Shown piece after piece: positions 44,479 through 52,976 of a DNA stretch of 64,000 nt. Within the stretch, counting starts at the first letter, position 1. Each line of letters starts with the position of its first letter. Source of the stretch: Deltaproteobacteria bacterium (GTDB taxonomy: Bacteria; Desulfobacterota; Binatia; HRBIN30; JACQVA1); NCBI GenBank assembly GCA_016178705.1, contig JACOST010000031.1, positions 248,001-312,000 on the forward strand, given 5' to 3'. Below the pieces are notes generated by a model. That model did no database searches. It was not told the DNA's origin and saw only the letters and a list, made by a program, of their open reading frames with translations. The translations under genes were made by a program, and so were the position numbers.

Positions 44479-45453
44479 TCATCCCGGTTTTCTCTTGAAG
44501 TATTCGTAGAGGTCATCGAAGACGGCGGCGCCGCGTTCGAGACGTGCGCCATCGTCCTTGTGCGCCATGGCGATCCCGGCCACCAAGTGGTCGATGCCTG
44601 CCGCTTCGGGTCGGTCGAACTTCGCGTCCTTGAGGTCGATGTCGTGTACGATTTCCGCGATCGGCCGCAGCGCCGGTTCTTCCAAGTGGAACCGCTTCAC
44701 CAACACCTCGAAGGTACAGTGATCGCCTTCGTGTGTGTACTCGGCTTGAAACATGTCGAAGCGTATCTCTCCGTCCCCGAGCTCGTAGCCCTTGCCTGGG
44801 ACGAACTTGAATGTGGCGGTTGGATCTATGAAGCGTCGAATGAGCCACGCGCTGGCCATGCGGTCGATGTGAATCCCCTTGCGCGTGACCCAGGTCCCGC
44901 CGCGAACCGAGCGTGCCGTGGGCGCCGATCTGGCCGCAGATCCGTCGGGCTTGGCCTGAGCGCGTTGAGTGATGCTCGCTAGTAGGCCGTCCACCACCTC
45001 GCGACCGGGGGCACCAAAGAAGTCGATCGTCGCAATCTCCGCAAATCGCCGCTCAACGCGAGTCAGGCTGGTTTCGAGCTGGCTGCGTCGATCGTCGCCG
45101 ATGTCCCGCCCGCGCGGCAGCGCTTTGAACAGACCGCGAAGGTCCTCGGCGAGTTGTGCGTAGTCGGCATCGCGTGCCGCGTGGAAAAGTCCTTCGAGCT
45201 GCTCATCCGAGAGTCCTTCGACAAATCGGGCCTCGCAGATCGAAGCGTCGCCACCGCGCTCCGCTATCTCGCGTAGAGTCCATTCGAGGTCCTCCCGTGC
45301 TTGCTCACTACACGGCAACACATAGACGGAATTCTTGACGGCCACGGCGCCTACGCGTTGAAGCCGTCGCCAGATCTTGACGCGTAGGTAGTTTGGCTTC
45401 GGCGGAAGCTGATGGATCAACAGAAGCCAGCGCGCCTTGCTTGGTTTGGCCAT
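44479..45453 (-). CDS. chrB: Chromate resistance protein ChrB
   Basis: 324 residues, full length. The N-terminal regulatory half reads WLLLIHQLPPKPNYLRVKIW then VGAVAVKNSVYVLPCSEQAR. The C-terminal domain reads IHIDRMASAWLIRRFIDPTA, FDMFQAEYTHEGDHCTFEVL and IVHDIDLKD. ChrB is known to act as chromate-responsive regulator and aid ChrA-mediated resistance. It heads the operon, and a 14-bp palindrome lies 28 bp upstream of the start. Confidence 0.94.
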   Translation of the reverse strand: MAKPSKARWLLLIHQLPPKPNYLRVKIWRRLQRVGAVAVKNSVYVLPCSEQAREDLEWTLREIAERGGDASICEARFVEGLSDEQLEGLFHAARDADYAQLAEDLRGLFKALPRGRDIGDDRRSQLETSLTRVERRFAEIATIDFFGAPGREVVDGLLASITQRAQAKPDGSAARSAPTARSVRGGTWVTRKGIHIDRMASAWLIRRFIDPTATFKFVPGKGYELGDGEIRFDMFQAEYTHEGDHCTFEVLVKRFHLEEPALRPIAEIVHDIDLKDAKFDRPEAAGIDHLVAGIAMAHKDDGARLERGAAVFDDLYEYFKRKPG

Positions 45454-45480
45454 ATCGAGAGAAGCAACTGGATCACTTCT

Positions 45481-45494
45481 GATACGGTCGTATC
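45481..45494. promoter_or_regulatory. Palindrome upstream of chrB, candidate operator
   Basis: Perfect 6-2-6 inverted repeat GATACG-GT-CGTATC, 28 bp before the chrB ATG, in the short gap before the DMT transporter gene. Since ChrB-type proteins bind DNA near their own operon, autoregulation is a reasonable inference. Confidence 0.45.
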
Positions 45495-45576
45495 ATTTTC
45501 GTTCGACCGGCTGCAACGGGGCCTCTCGGTAAGAACGAACGGCAGGTCTTTGCAGCACGCTGGGGAGGATTACGAA

Positions 45577-46617
45577 TCAATCCTCGTGGGTATGCCGGTG
45601 GTGCAAGTCCGGCCAGTGCGGATGTGTGTGCGTGACGGGCACGTGCTCATGCCAGTGTGAATGTTCGCGCGTCGAATCGGCGTCGGGGTGCGGATGCGCG
45701 TGGTGTTGATCGTCGTGGCGATGACGGTGGATGTGACCGATGGCCTCGTGCGAGTGCAAATGAAGATGGCGATCGCGGAAGACGAGGGCCAGCGAGATCA
45801 TCAGCCCAACTGCCGCCGTGATCTGGAGAAAGGAAATGTATTCGCCCAGGGCAACCGCCGACAGCAGCAAGCCGAAGAACGGTGCGCTGGCGAACAGGAC
45901 CTGCGCTCGGATCGCGCCGAGACTCTGCGCCGCAGTGATGTAAAGCGCGATGCTGGCGCCATACGCGAGCGCGCCGACGGCGAGGGCCGCGAGCACCGGT
46001 CGAAGGGCGACGGTCGGACTTTCAAGGGCAAAGCTGAGAACGAGATTCACCGCGCCTGCGACAACGCCCTTCCAACAAGTGATCTGCGTCGGGCGCAGCC
46101 CGGAGACCAGAGCCGTGAGGTTGTTGTCGAGGCCCCAGGCCACACAGGCGGCCAGTGCGAGTGCCCCCGCCACCACGCCCGCAGGGCCTTGGCCCAGACA
46201 GAGCAAGGCGCTGGCGGCAATCGTTCCGGCGACTCCAAGCCAACCGGAACGGCTGAGATAGTCTCGGAAGAATACGCGGCCGAGCACGGCCGTCGCGGCC
46301 AATTCGAGCGCGAGCCAGAGCGCCACCGATCCGGCGGCCGCGCGTTGCAGCGCGAGCAGCAGAAGGACGGGGCCAACAACACCACCGCAGAAGATCGCGC
46401 CTAGCAATCTCATCTGCTGCAGCCGAGCCGATGGCCAGGGTAAACGCGGCGCCGCACCGCGAAGCATGGCGGGTAGCACGCCCAGGCCAGCCCCCAGGTA
46501 GAGGAGCGCGGCGGTCTGCAGCGGCGGCAGCTCGCGCAGTAGCAGCTTGCCCGCGGGCGCCGCGGCGCCGAACAACACCGCTGACATCAGTGCGAGGAGA
46601 AAGGGCGACCAGCTCAT
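45577..46617 (-). CDS. DMT/EamA-family exporter with His-rich C-terminal tail
   Basis: About 346 residues from the chosen ATG (MSWSPFLLALMSAVLFGAAA). Ten helices form two EamA repeats. After the last helix a tail of about 60 residues is packed with His (HLHLHSHEAIGHIHRHRHDD, HHAHPHPDADS, then HSHWHEHVPVTHTHPHWPD), about 26 His in all. Such tails are typical of zinc/nickel/cobalt carriers such as ZIP, CDF or RcnA, not EamA proteins, pointing to a metal substrate or sensor. It lies upstream of chrB on the same strand. Confidence 0.88.
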   Translation of the reverse strand: MSWSPFLLALMSAVLFGAAAPAGKLLLRELPPLQTAALLYLGAGLGVLPAMLRGAAPRLPWPSARLQQMRLLGAIFCGGVVGPVLLLLALQRAAAGSVALWLALELAATAVLGRVFFRDYLSRSGWLGVAGTIAASALLCLGQGPAGVVAGALALAACVAWGLDNNLTALVSGLRPTQITCWKGVVAGAVNLVLSFALESPTVALRPVLAALAVGALAYGASIALYITAAQSLGAIRAQVLFASAPFFGLLLSAVALGEYISFLQITAAVGLMISLALVFRDRHLHLHSHEAIGHIHRHRHDDQHHAHPHPDADSTREHSHWHEHVPVTHTHPHWPDLHHRHTHED

Positions 46618-46848
46618 CGAATTCAAGCGACGCCGACAGTAGCAGGCGTCGCATCGGGCGTCGACGGGAGCGAGAGGGAGATCGCCCCGGGTTGATTCGT
46701 GTTCCGGCGATCTCGCGAGCCTGTGCCTTCGCCCCAACAGCGCAGTTGAGTTTGATGCAATGCCCTAACAATGGGCAGCGCTGGCCAGACTCTAGGCAAC
46801 TACTGATCGCGTGGCAGTCGCTGCGCACGCGGTGCGCTTGCCTTCCAG

Positions 46849-46864
46849 TGGCATCGGCATTGCA
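46849..46864 (+). promoter_or_regulatory. Sigma-54 promoter of amt-glnK
   Basis: TGGCATCGGCATTGCA matches the -24/-12 consensus TGGCAY-N5-TTGCA with correct GG-to-GC spacing. Predicted start near 46876, giving a leader of about 155 nt. Nitrogen control through RpoN/NtrC is the known mode for amtB-glnK operons. Confidence 0.8.
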
Positions 46865-46987
46865 GTTTGCAACGTGTTGCGGACTCGGAAGAGCCGTGGC
46901 GCGCATTGGTTGCGTTGCCAGCACCGAGAATCAATGGACCCTGTCACTGTCACCAGTAGGTGTGATGGTGAGAGGGCAAGGGTCTAG

Positions 46988-47010
46988 GTCGGCGAACAGG
47001 GATCGCCGAC
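46988..47010 (+). other. Leader hairpin before amt
   Basis: 8-bp stem GTCGGCGA/TCGCCGAC with a 7-nt loop in the amt 5' leader, 20 bases before the AAAGGAG ribosome site. Possibly structural or regulatory; no U-tract follows. Confidence 0.35.
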
Positions 47011-47030
47011 TTGGGGAGAAAGGAGTGAGA

Positions 47031-48737
47031 ATGAGGTCCGGTCGTCTATTCATCGCGTCCATCTGTGTATTCACTATAGCGCTGCTAAGCAGCCCGTCGC
47101 ATGTGCGGGCCGACGAAGAGGCACCCGCCGCTGCGCCACCGCTGCCGGCATACTTCTCAGGCACCAACGCGGATCCCGCCAAGCCACTGTGGCCAGACCA
47201 GACCGGTGCGGCATCCGGAGCCTGGGCGGCGCCCGCCGGTGACAGCAAAGGCGATACGCCGGCGACACTGTCGTTGCCCGACGTCTACGATCGGGTCGCG
47301 CACAATCTCTTCTCCATCAACTTCGTGTGGACGCTCGTCACCGGATTTCTGGTGATGTTCATGCAAGCGGGGTTCATGTACGTCGAGACTGGGTTGTGCC
47401 GCGCGAAGAACGCGGCGCATACCTCGGCGATGAACTTCATGATCTATCCGCTCGGTTGCTTAGGATTCTGGGCCTACGGCTTTGCCCTCGGATGGGGTAA
47501 CTGGTTCAACGGCCCGGTCCCGCCGGGTTGGTATGCTTCGCTCGGGCCTGGCCTGGCGGTCCTCAACGGAGGCATCGGGCTCGGTGCGGCCGTTGATGCC
47601 GCCGGCAATGCTACTGGTGCTTACACATACGGATTGATGGGTACCAAGGGATTCTTTCTCAGCAGCTCAGTCGGCGACGTTGGGGTGCTTGCACTGTTCT
47701 TCTTCATGATGGTGTTTATGGACACCACGGCGACGATTCCGACCGGGGCGATGGCGGAACGTTGGTCGTGGAAGAACTTTTGTCTCTACGGTTTGTGGGT
47801 CGCGTTGCCGTACTGCATCTACGCGAACTGGCTGTGGGGAGGAGGCTTCCTGGCCCAGGGTGGGGTCAATTGGGGATTGGGACACGGCGCCGTCGACTTC
47901 GCCGGGTCGGGTGTCGTCCATGGAATGGGCGGCATCATTGGGCTTGCGGGGGCGATGGTGATCGGCCCGCGCATCGGCAAATACTCCCAGGGCAAGCCGC
48001 AGGCGTTGCCGGGGCACGACATTCCGATGGTCGTACTCGGCACGTTCATCCTGGCGTTCGGCTGGTTCGGCTTCAATCCCGGTTCGTCGCTAGCCGGGAC
48101 GGACTTACGCATCAGTTACATCGTCGTCAACACCATGTTGGCGAGCATCACCGCCGCCATCGGGGCAATGCTGACGCTGCAGGTGAAGGGGCTCAAGCCG
48201 GATCCCACGATGCTGTGCAACGGTATGTTGGCCGGCCTGGTTGCGATCACTGCGCCCTGCGCATTTGTCGATCCTTGGGCCGCCGCACTCATCGGCCTGA
48301 TCGCTGGAGTGCTGGTGGTGGTGAGCGTGTTCTTCTGGGAAGCCCGCGGCGTCGACGATGTGGTCGGTGCAATCTCGGTACACGGCGTGGGCGGACTCTG
48401 GGGCGTGCTGTCGGTCGGAATTTTCTCCACCGGGCAATATGGTGCCGGCTGGAACGGTGTGGTGCGTGATGCGTTCGTAAAGGAATACGGCGCTGACGGT
48501 GTTCGCGGCCTGCTGTACGGCGACTTCTCGCAGTTCGTGATGCAGTTCATTGATTGCGTCGTGCTCGTAGTCTTCGGATTCGTGATGGCGTACGCCTGGT
48601 TCAAGATCAGCGATCTCATCACGCCGATTCGCGTCAGTGCGGAAACTGAGATGGAAGGCCTCGACGGACCGGAGATGGGCGCGATTGCCTACCCGGACTT
48701 TGCCGTGCACGGCGGCACCAAGAAGGTGATCGGATGA
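47031..48737 (+). CDS. amt: Ammonium transporter (Amt family)
   Basis: 568 residues from the ATG preceded by AAAGGAG; the open frame extends further upstream but without a ribosome site. A signal peptide (cleavage near VRA-DEE) and an 80-residue N-terminal extension precede eleven helices. The channel His residues lie in GSGVVHGMGGIIGLAG near 296 and ISVHGVGGLWGVL near 448, and the GAMAERWSWKNF block is conserved. It moves ammonium/ammonia across the inner membrane. It is followed by the PII gene 27 bp later, the partner that closes Amt channels in nitrogen excess. Confidence 0.95.
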   Translation: MRSGRLFIASICVFTIALLSSPSHVRADEEAPAAAPPLPAYFSGTNADPAKPLWPDQTGAASGAWAAPAGDSKGDTPATLSLPDVYDRVAHNLFSINFVWTLVTGFLVMFMQAGFMYVETGLCRAKNAAHTSAMNFMIYPLGCLGFWAYGFALGWGNWFNGPVPPGWYASLGPGLAVLNGGIGLGAAVDAAGNATGAYTYGLMGTKGFFLSSSVGDVGVLALFFFMMVFMDTTATIPTGAMAERWSWKNFCLYGLWVALPYCIYANWLWGGGFLAQGGVNWGLGHGAVDFAGSGVVHGMGGIIGLAGAMVIGPRIGKYSQGKPQALPGHDIPMVVLGTFILAFGWFGFNPGSSLAGTDLRISYIVVNTMLASITAAIGAMLTLQVKGLKPDPTMLCNGMLAGLVAITAPCAFVDPWAAALIGLIAGVLVVVSVFFWEARGVDDVVGAISVHGVGGLWGVLSVGIFSTGQYGAGWNGVVRDAFVKEYGADGVRGLLYGDFSQFVMQFIDCVVLVVFGFVMAYAWFKISDLITPIRVSAETEMEGLDGPEMGAIAYPDFAVHGGTKKVIG

Positions 48738-49103
<366 letters not shown>

Positions 49104-49110
49104 GGTCCAG

Positions 49111-49263
49111 ATGCCATCCTCAATCCTCATGATCGGTGGAAGCGTCGTCATGGCCCTGCTGGCGGCTGTGGTGTTGTTGCACGCCCCGCTGATTCCAGCG
49201 GTGTTGGGAGCTGGCGGAGCGGGTGTGCTGATCTATTGGCGCGCCCGCCGCGCGCCGGCCTGA
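49111..49263 (+). CDS. 50-residue membrane protein after glnK
   Basis: A short ORF of 50 codons starting MPSSILMIGGSVVMALL and ending RARRAPA, eight bases after the glnK stop. Two hydrophobic stretches, SVVMALLAAVVLLHAPL and IPAVLGAGGAGVLIYW, followed by a basic tail, would form a small helical hairpin in the membrane. No strong ribosome site, so translation may be coupled to glnK. No family recognised. Confidence 0.5.
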   Translation: MPSSILMIGGSVVMALLAAVVLLHAPLIPAVLGAGGAGVLIYWRARRAPA

Positions 49264-49452
49264 GCAGCGATTCGACCCCATGTCGGCCGTCACGAGGTGA
49301 CTGCATTGCGGTGCACCCCCGCAACCAGTCGCCCGTGGCGGTCGACACTCTCTCCCGTGATCGGCACCCCCTTTGCCGTAGCGGGAGAGCTGGGCGGTAA
49401 GTGAGATGCGTACGCATCGGAGCTTGCCGCCCTGTTCTTCGTAGGCAAACAT

Positions 49453-51843
49453 TCAGAATTCGTACAGGTAGTATACGGGGCGACCCGTATGATCGCGCTG
49501 CACTTGGGGTACGACACGTAAATCGGCTTGGGGTGTGCCATCGTCTCGCCGTCCGATGACTGATGGATTGTGTTCTACGAACTCGTCGCCGATCACCACA
49601 ATGTCGGATTGCTTGACGGGACCGAGCCGACCGAAGTCCGGGATCTCCTCGTTCGTCAGTTCGTGAGCGGTGAATTGGCCGCGGGCAAGGAACGCGCATT
49701 GATTGGAAGACCAGAAGGCGACATCAGCCGTCCAGTAGACGTGCACGTCACGGCGTTGTCCGAGGTATTCGCACAGTGTCCGGCCAGTGAGGTCCATTTC
49801 ATAGTCGGCGGTCGGATCGGCAGGCTCAAGCACGAAGTATTGGTACGCGTTGACCACCGTGGCGCCGATCACCAACAGAGCGATCACAGTCCGCCGAACG
49901 GACGCGTGCAGCGGCGCAAGCACGCTGGTCGCACCACGCGCCGCGAAGAGGATCGCCGGCGGGGCTAGCCCAAGGTAGCGCGTCGCGTGCGGCGCATCGC
50001 GGGTCAGACTCGCCAGCACTAAGAAAGTCAGGAACCAACTCCACAACATCCGAAGCCCGCGTCGATTGGCCGGGGCCACGGGTGCCGCGAAACCGATCAA
50101 CAGCAGCGTCGCTGTGATGGGATCGAGGTGCGGCGCTCCAGATAAGTTGTGTCGGATCAGCTCTTCACCACGGTGGTTGAGCGAGAAGAAGCCCTTGCCG
50201 ATCTGGTGCAGCCACGGCAGCGGCGTGCGGTAATACGCCATGTACTGAGTGAGCGATACCTCGTTGTAGCGCTCCCAGAAGCGTTGCGGCTGCTGCCATG
50301 CGAAGAGCAGCAATGGGGCGGCGAGAATGACTCCGAGCAGCCCGCTCGCCAGCAGTCCACGCCAGCGTCTCGTGATGCCCGCGCGCTCGCGGCTGATCAG
50401 TTCAATGCCGAGAAACGCGAAGGCAGTCAGCGGCACGGCACGAAACGCCGCGTAGGTGTACAAGCCGGTGGTGAACATCAAGGCGGCGAGCAGCAGGCTC
50501 ACCATCGAACGGCGCCCGCCGCGCAGTCCCCACAGCAACAGCGCAAAGCCGCTGGCGGACAGGAATGGCACGCAGTTCACTTCCCAGGCCATGCGGTTGT
50601 AGTGGATGTTCCAGCGCGACACGGCCAAGAAAAACGCGGCCCACAATCCCACGCGCGCACCGAAGCCGATTCGCCCAACGGCGTAGATGGTGACCACCGC
50701 GGCGACGCCGAAGGCGACCGGCAAGACTTTCAGACTCAAGTAGCCAACGCCGAAGAGGCGCAGGCAAGCACCCAGCAAGTACAGAAACAGCGTGGGGCGA
50801 CCGCCGATGCTGTCGTTCCATAGTTGCAGCTCATCGCCACTCCAGAGTTCGAGCGCGTCGTTGCCGTTGATCGCTTCGTCTTGATAGAAGCCAACCGGGA
50901 TGCTGTCGAGTCGATAGACGCGCAGGCCCACCGCGAGAAGTAGGATCGCGAACAACAGCAGGCGCTCGTAGCGCACCGGAGCCGCTGGCGATTGGTCCTC
51001 GCGCGCGGAGCACACGCCCAAGGCGGCGACGAGCACGCCGAACGAGACCAATGGGAGCCAGCTCCAGGCGGCCCACGCATGGTACTGAAAGCTGGTATAC
51101 AGATCGGTGGTGAGCAGAAGCAGCTGGGCGCTGGCCGCGACGGCTACGATGAGTCCGACGCGCGCCATTGCCGACAGCTGCAAGAGGTTCGGCACGACCC
51201 GGCGCCGCAACAGCGGGCCGGCAATCAGCACGGCGGCGACACTCAGGAGCACCGCGAGTCCGATCAACCACGGCTCCGCAGCCTGCCACCGATCCATCCA
51301 GATGGCCCGCCCGCTCACCGGCGGAGCGGGAACCCCCGGAACGCTCAGCGAGAACAGCGCGCCATGATCGTAGCCCTCGTTGATCAGCTTGAGCGCGATC
51401 AGATTAGGGCCGGCGTTCAGCAGCGCCGAGATGTCGTAGGCCTCGCCCGGGAGCGGACTCCCTCCGTGCGGACTGGCGCCGACGAAGCGGCCGTTGACGT
51501 ACAGCTCGTAGGCATCGTCGACCCACACGTGGGCGAGCGCCCGCGCGGCGGGCGGCGCGGCCAGATCGAAGTGGCGACGGACGCAGGCGACATCGGCGCT
51601 GGTTGCCTCCCAGAACGGCCGCGCGTCCGCGTCAACCGCCGTCCAATCCTGTGGCCACAGCAGCAGCCATGGCCACCGCACCGGCGGCCACGTAGAGTCG
51701 TCGGTGGCGGGCTCGGCCCACCCTTCGGGACAGTCCGGCACGCCGCGCCACTCACGATCGCCGCGCACGGTGAGGGCACACACCGGCGTGCTCAACGCGA
51801 TCATCACGATCGCGACTACGCCTGCGCGCCATCGGAGCATCAT
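49453..51843 (-). CDS. GT39/ArnT-like membrane glycosyltransferase with N-terminal jelly-roll domain
   Basis: About 796 residues from MMLRWRAG; the frame is open further upstream but lacks support. A signal/anchor segment is followed by a periplasmic beta-sandwich (residues about 30-180; VWVDDAYELYVNGRFVGASP) resembling glycosidase sugar-binding domains. A GT-C-type core of 10-12 helices follows, with the catalytic-loop pattern VGFYQDEAINGNDALELWSG containing the expected acidic pair, then a soluble C-terminal domain. It should transfer a sugar from a polyprenyl-phosphate donor. Acceptor unknown. The domain combination is uncommon. Confidence 0.85.
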   Translation of the reverse strand: MMLRWRAGVVAIVMIALSTPVCALTVRGDREWRGVPDCPEGWAEPATDDSTWPPVRWPWLLLWPQDWTAVDADARPFWEATSADVACVRRHFDLAAPPAARALAHVWVDDAYELYVNGRFVGASPHGGSPLPGEAYDISALLNAGPNLIALKLINEGYDHGALFSLSVPGVPAPPVSGRAIWMDRWQAAEPWLIGLAVLLSVAAVLIAGPLLRRRVVPNLLQLSAMARVGLIVAVAASAQLLLLTTDLYTSFQYHAWAAWSWLPLVSFGVLVAALGVCSAREDQSPAAPVRYERLLLFAILLLAVGLRVYRLDSIPVGFYQDEAINGNDALELWSGDELQLWNDSIGGRPTLFLYLLGACLRLFGVGYLSLKVLPVAFGVAAVVTIYAVGRIGFGARVGLWAAFFLAVSRWNIHYNRMAWEVNCVPFLSASGFALLLWGLRGGRRSMVSLLLAALMFTTGLYTYAAFRAVPLTAFAFLGIELISRERAGITRRWRGLLASGLLGVILAAPLLLFAWQQPQRFWERYNEVSLTQYMAYYRTPLPWLHQIGKGFFSLNHRGEELIRHNLSGAPHLDPITATLLLIGFAAPVAPANRRGLRMLWSWFLTFLVLASLTRDAPHATRYLGLAPPAILFAARGATSVLAPLHASVRRTVIALLVIGATVVNAYQYFVLEPADPTADYEMDLTGRTLCEYLGQRRDVHVYWTADVAFWSSNQCAFLARGQFTAHELTNEEIPDFGRLGPVKQSDIVVIGDEFVEHNPSVIGRRDDGTPQADLRVVPQVQRDHTGRPVYYLYEF

Positions 51844-51996
51844 CGGCTCGACCCTTATCGCAGGCACGCCGCCGGCGTCCATCGGGGCGTTCGCGGATGA
51901 GCAACAGTGACGAGCGATTGACCTGCAGGTTGGAGGGAGTCTAGATTTGTTCCATGCGCGCCTGGCAACCAGCACGACCGTGCGTGGAGACCGCCA

Positions 51997-52479
51997 ATGA
52001 CCACTAAGCGCGCTCTGCGCAGCACGCGTGCGCATCGCAGCTCGATCATGAACGTCGGTCGCCGCGTCGACTACGCGGTACGGGCGTTATCCTATCTGGC
52101 CGGGCAGCCTTCCGATCGCGTCGTGTCCCGCGTTGAGATTCAACAGCACCAGGCTATCCCACCTCATTTCTTATCGAAGATCCTGCGCGCGCTGGTCAAC
52201 GCCGGATTTCTCGACTCGGTGTCGGGCAGCCACGGTGGCTTCCGCCTGACCCGCGCTCCCGATAGCATTTCGATCCGCGAGGTCTATGAGAGCGTCGAGC
52301 GGCCGCTGTCGTTGATCGACTGTGTTGAGTTGCGCGGCGAATTCTGCCAATTCGCTCCAGTCTGCACCCAGATTGATGTGTGGGCGGGCGCGCAACAGAT
52401 GTTGGCGGACTATCTGGCGCGAATTACGATCAGTGATATAGCTGATCAACCAGGCTTGGTGGCCCGGTTGCGGGGCTAG
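51997..52479 (+). CDS. Rrf2-family transcriptional regulator
   Basis: 160 residues from an ATG preceded by GGAG; an internal ATG at 52048 ([20 protein letters not shown]) matches the usual family N-terminus. The winged HTH includes [19 protein letters not shown] and [15 protein letters not shown]. The cluster loop has Cys residues in [15 protein letters not shown], the spacing used for [2Fe-2S]/[4Fe-4S] binding in IscR/NsrR/RsrR. It lies 50 bp before the ferredoxin gene and probably controls it. Confidence 0.92.
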   Translation: MTTKRALRSTRAHRSSIMNVGRRVDYAVRALSYLAGQPSDRVVSRVEIQQHQAIPPHFLSKILRALVNAGFLDSVSGSHGGFRLTRAPDSISIREVYESVERPLSLIDCVELRGEFCQFAPVCTQIDVWAGAQQMLADYLARITISDIADQPGLVARLRG

Positions 52480-52529
52480 GGGACGCCGGCACCGCTACTG
52501 CCCCAGGCAGTTCGAAGGAGGACGACCGA

Positions 52530-52883
52530 ATGGCGTACATCATTACGCGGCTGTGCCGCGATTGCGTCGATACCGCATGCGTGGCCGTGTGCCCGGTGGA
52601 TTGCATCTACAAGTACACCGGCAGCGATGCGGCCACGTTTCCGCATCAACTGTATATCCATCCCGACGAGTGCATCGATTGCGGCGCCTGCGAGCCCGAG
52701 TGCCCGTGGCAAGCCATCTTCGAGGAAGCCGGGGTGCCCGAGGTCTTCAAGGACGACACCCCCCTCAACTACAAGATGATGGAGCACACCGGCGATTTCG
52801 AAGTCTGCAAACACGAGCAGACGCCCCGGCCGAGCGCCGAGGAGATCGCGGCCAATAAGAAAAAATGGGGTTGGGACAGCTGA
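52530..52883 (+). CDS. Ferredoxin with two [4Fe-4S]-type clusters
   Basis: 117 residues. The first cluster site uses Cys9, Cys12, Cys17 and Cys21 (plus Cys25), and the second uses Cys48, Cys51, Cys54 and Cys58 ([11 protein letters not shown]). A 50-residue C-terminal extension ends [16 protein letters not shown] precedes the start. It resembles ferredoxins paired with acyl-CoA or flavin dehydrogenases and could be the electron acceptor of the downstream acyl-CoA dehydrogenase. Confidence 0.94.
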   Translation: MAYIITRLCRDCVDTACVAVCPVDCIYKYTGSDAATFPHQLYIHPDECIDCGACEPECPWQAIFEEAGVPEVFKDDTPLNYKMMEHTGDFEVCKHEQTPRPSAEEIAANKKKWGWDS

Positions 52884-52892
52884 GCATTGCAC

Positions 52893-52952
52893 GGTGGCGG
52901 GTGCCCGAGACGAACCGTACGGACACCCGCCACCGAGTACGTTCTCGGGCAC
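52893..52952 (+). other. Pair of mutually exclusive inverted repeats before the acyl-CoA dehydrogenase gene
   Basis: Stem A is a perfect 11-bp pair (GGTGGCGGGTG at 52893-52903 with CACCCGCCACC at 52924-52934). Stem B is a perfect 10-bp pair (GTGCCCGAGA at 52901-52910 with TCTCGGGCAC at 52943-52952). They share bases 52901-52903 and interlock, so only one can form fully. No U-tract follows either stem. Confidence 0.6.
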
Positions 52953-52976
52953 CGCTGCCATGACGGCTTCCGAGGC

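Larger units (their letters stand above)
46618..47030. other. Divergent region upstream of amt, 413 bp
   Basis: Contains the sigma-54 promoter of amt at 46849-46864, an inverted repeat GCGCAC-GCG-GTGCGC (46823-46837) next to it, and a leader hairpin GTCGGCGA/TCGCCGAC at 46988-47010 before the amt ribosome site. The divergent exporter promoter should also be here. Confidence 0.5.

Noticed and set aside
46823-46837. GCGCAC-GCG-GTGCGC as an NtrC site
   Set aside because: Half-site spacing is 3 bases where NtrC sites have 7, and it is too close to the -24 element.
46431-47030. In-frame N-terminal extension of amt
   Set aside because: The extension contains the sigma-54 promoter; the ATG at 47031 has a ribosome site and a signal peptide.
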